In this document: in pieces, positions 63,681 to 64,000 of the stretch | How positions within the stretch are numbered: position 1 is the first letter of the stretch | How the letters are laid out: every line of letters starts with the position of its first letter | Assembly: GCA_950295325.1 (NCBI GenBank) | Contig: OX485804.1 | Span: forward strand, 21,638,001-21,702,000 | Source: Polytrichum commune | Lineage: Eukaryota; Streptophyta; Polytrichopsida; Polytrichales; Polytrichaceae | Length of the DNA: 64,000 nucleotides | Direction: 5' to 3' | The notes under the pieces: generated by a model | The model's input: only the letters and a program-made list of their open reading frames with translations | Database searches by the model: none | Told to the model about the DNA's origin: nothing | Made by a program: the position numbers and the translations under genes

Positions 63681-63706
63681 TCTCTCTCTCTCTCTCTCTC
63701 TCTCTC
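63681..63706. repeat. (TC)13 microsatellite in the beta-amylase leader or promoter
   Basis: A perfect dinucleotide run, GA on the gene strand, lies some 590 bp upstream of the start codon. GA-rich tracts are common near plant transcription starts and can act as GAGA-type elements; a role here is inference. Confidence 0.8.
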
Positions 63707-64000
63707 GACCCCTTTGATTGTGTCTACACGAACAGAACTCTCTCAAAAGTATTGGACGTGTGACTTGTGACGACTCTGCTTGACTTGTCTATGTGAGGAA
63801 ACACTCGATCGGTGTGCGGAAGAGACGAGGATGATCTATGTATGTGAGGAGCAGCCTGCAAGAGAGGCTTGCATGAAATGCAGAAGAAAGTTGTTGGTTG
63901 GTTGGTCTGTTTTGAGTGTCGTGATGGACACCAGACTGCTCCCTCCTCTCACCAGGTAGGCAGACAAGCTTCCACAACCAAATGGCGCACACTGGAAAAC

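Overview
The window is a stretch of nuclear genome from a land plant. It holds spliced plant genes with GT-AG introns (a CYP71-clan P450, a BAM2/7/8-type beta-amylase and the remains of an acyl-CoA oxidase 4 gene) in long AT-rich, repeat-laden intergenic DNA with plant-type transposons. A seed-free plant such as a bryophyte or fern is my guess from the divergence of the proteins; no feature proves it.

Layout. 0.6-1.0 kb: a GC-rich, frameshifted fragment of an FCP1/NIF-type phosphatase gene (minus). 5.7-9.8 kb: a three-exon, apparently intact CYP703-like P450 gene (plus), with a MITE in its first intron. 11.9-12.2 kb: a TTA-flanked MITE. 13.26-17.7 kb: an ACX4 pseudogene (plus) that has collected two MITEs and a poly-C satellite. 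18.5-19.2 kb: a TIR element. 19.6-22.0 kb: a four-exon gene of unknown function (minus), encoding 344 residues. 22.2-28.3 kb: no recognised gene. 28.3-33 kb: a broken Ty1/copia fossil with a hAT-type MITE inserted in it. 33.5-46.5 kb: TIR elements, a nested 1.1-kb element with a hAT-like coding relic and a tRNA-like segment, palindromic satellite arrays, a CACTA-type end and a Ty3/gypsy gag fossil. 50.2-51.1 kb: a second, inverted copy of the 1.1-kb element. 51.4-52.3 kb: a tandem duplication. 52.5 kb: a 5S rRNA-derived relic. 53.1-53.5 kb: a His-rich (25% His) small secreted-type ORF (minus), with a 120-bp-period tandem duplication upstream. 60.05-63.1 kb: an eight-coding-exon beta-amylase gene (minus).

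The main discovery is in the beta-amylase gene. Its last two coding exons and the introns around them derive from a duplicate of its own exon 3 and intron 3. In the copy, part of the old coding exon now lies in an intron, a new splice acceptor has appeared, and the inner part has expanded into a roughly 100-residue Glu/Ser/Asp-rich tail. The last intron is 150 nt, stop-free and in frame, so its retention would add a hydrophobic segment.

The genes do not form an evident pathway together. The complete coding units are the P450, the 344-residue unknown, the His-rich ORF and the beta-amylase; the other protein-like segments are decayed. All family assignments rest on remembered family sequences, not on searches.
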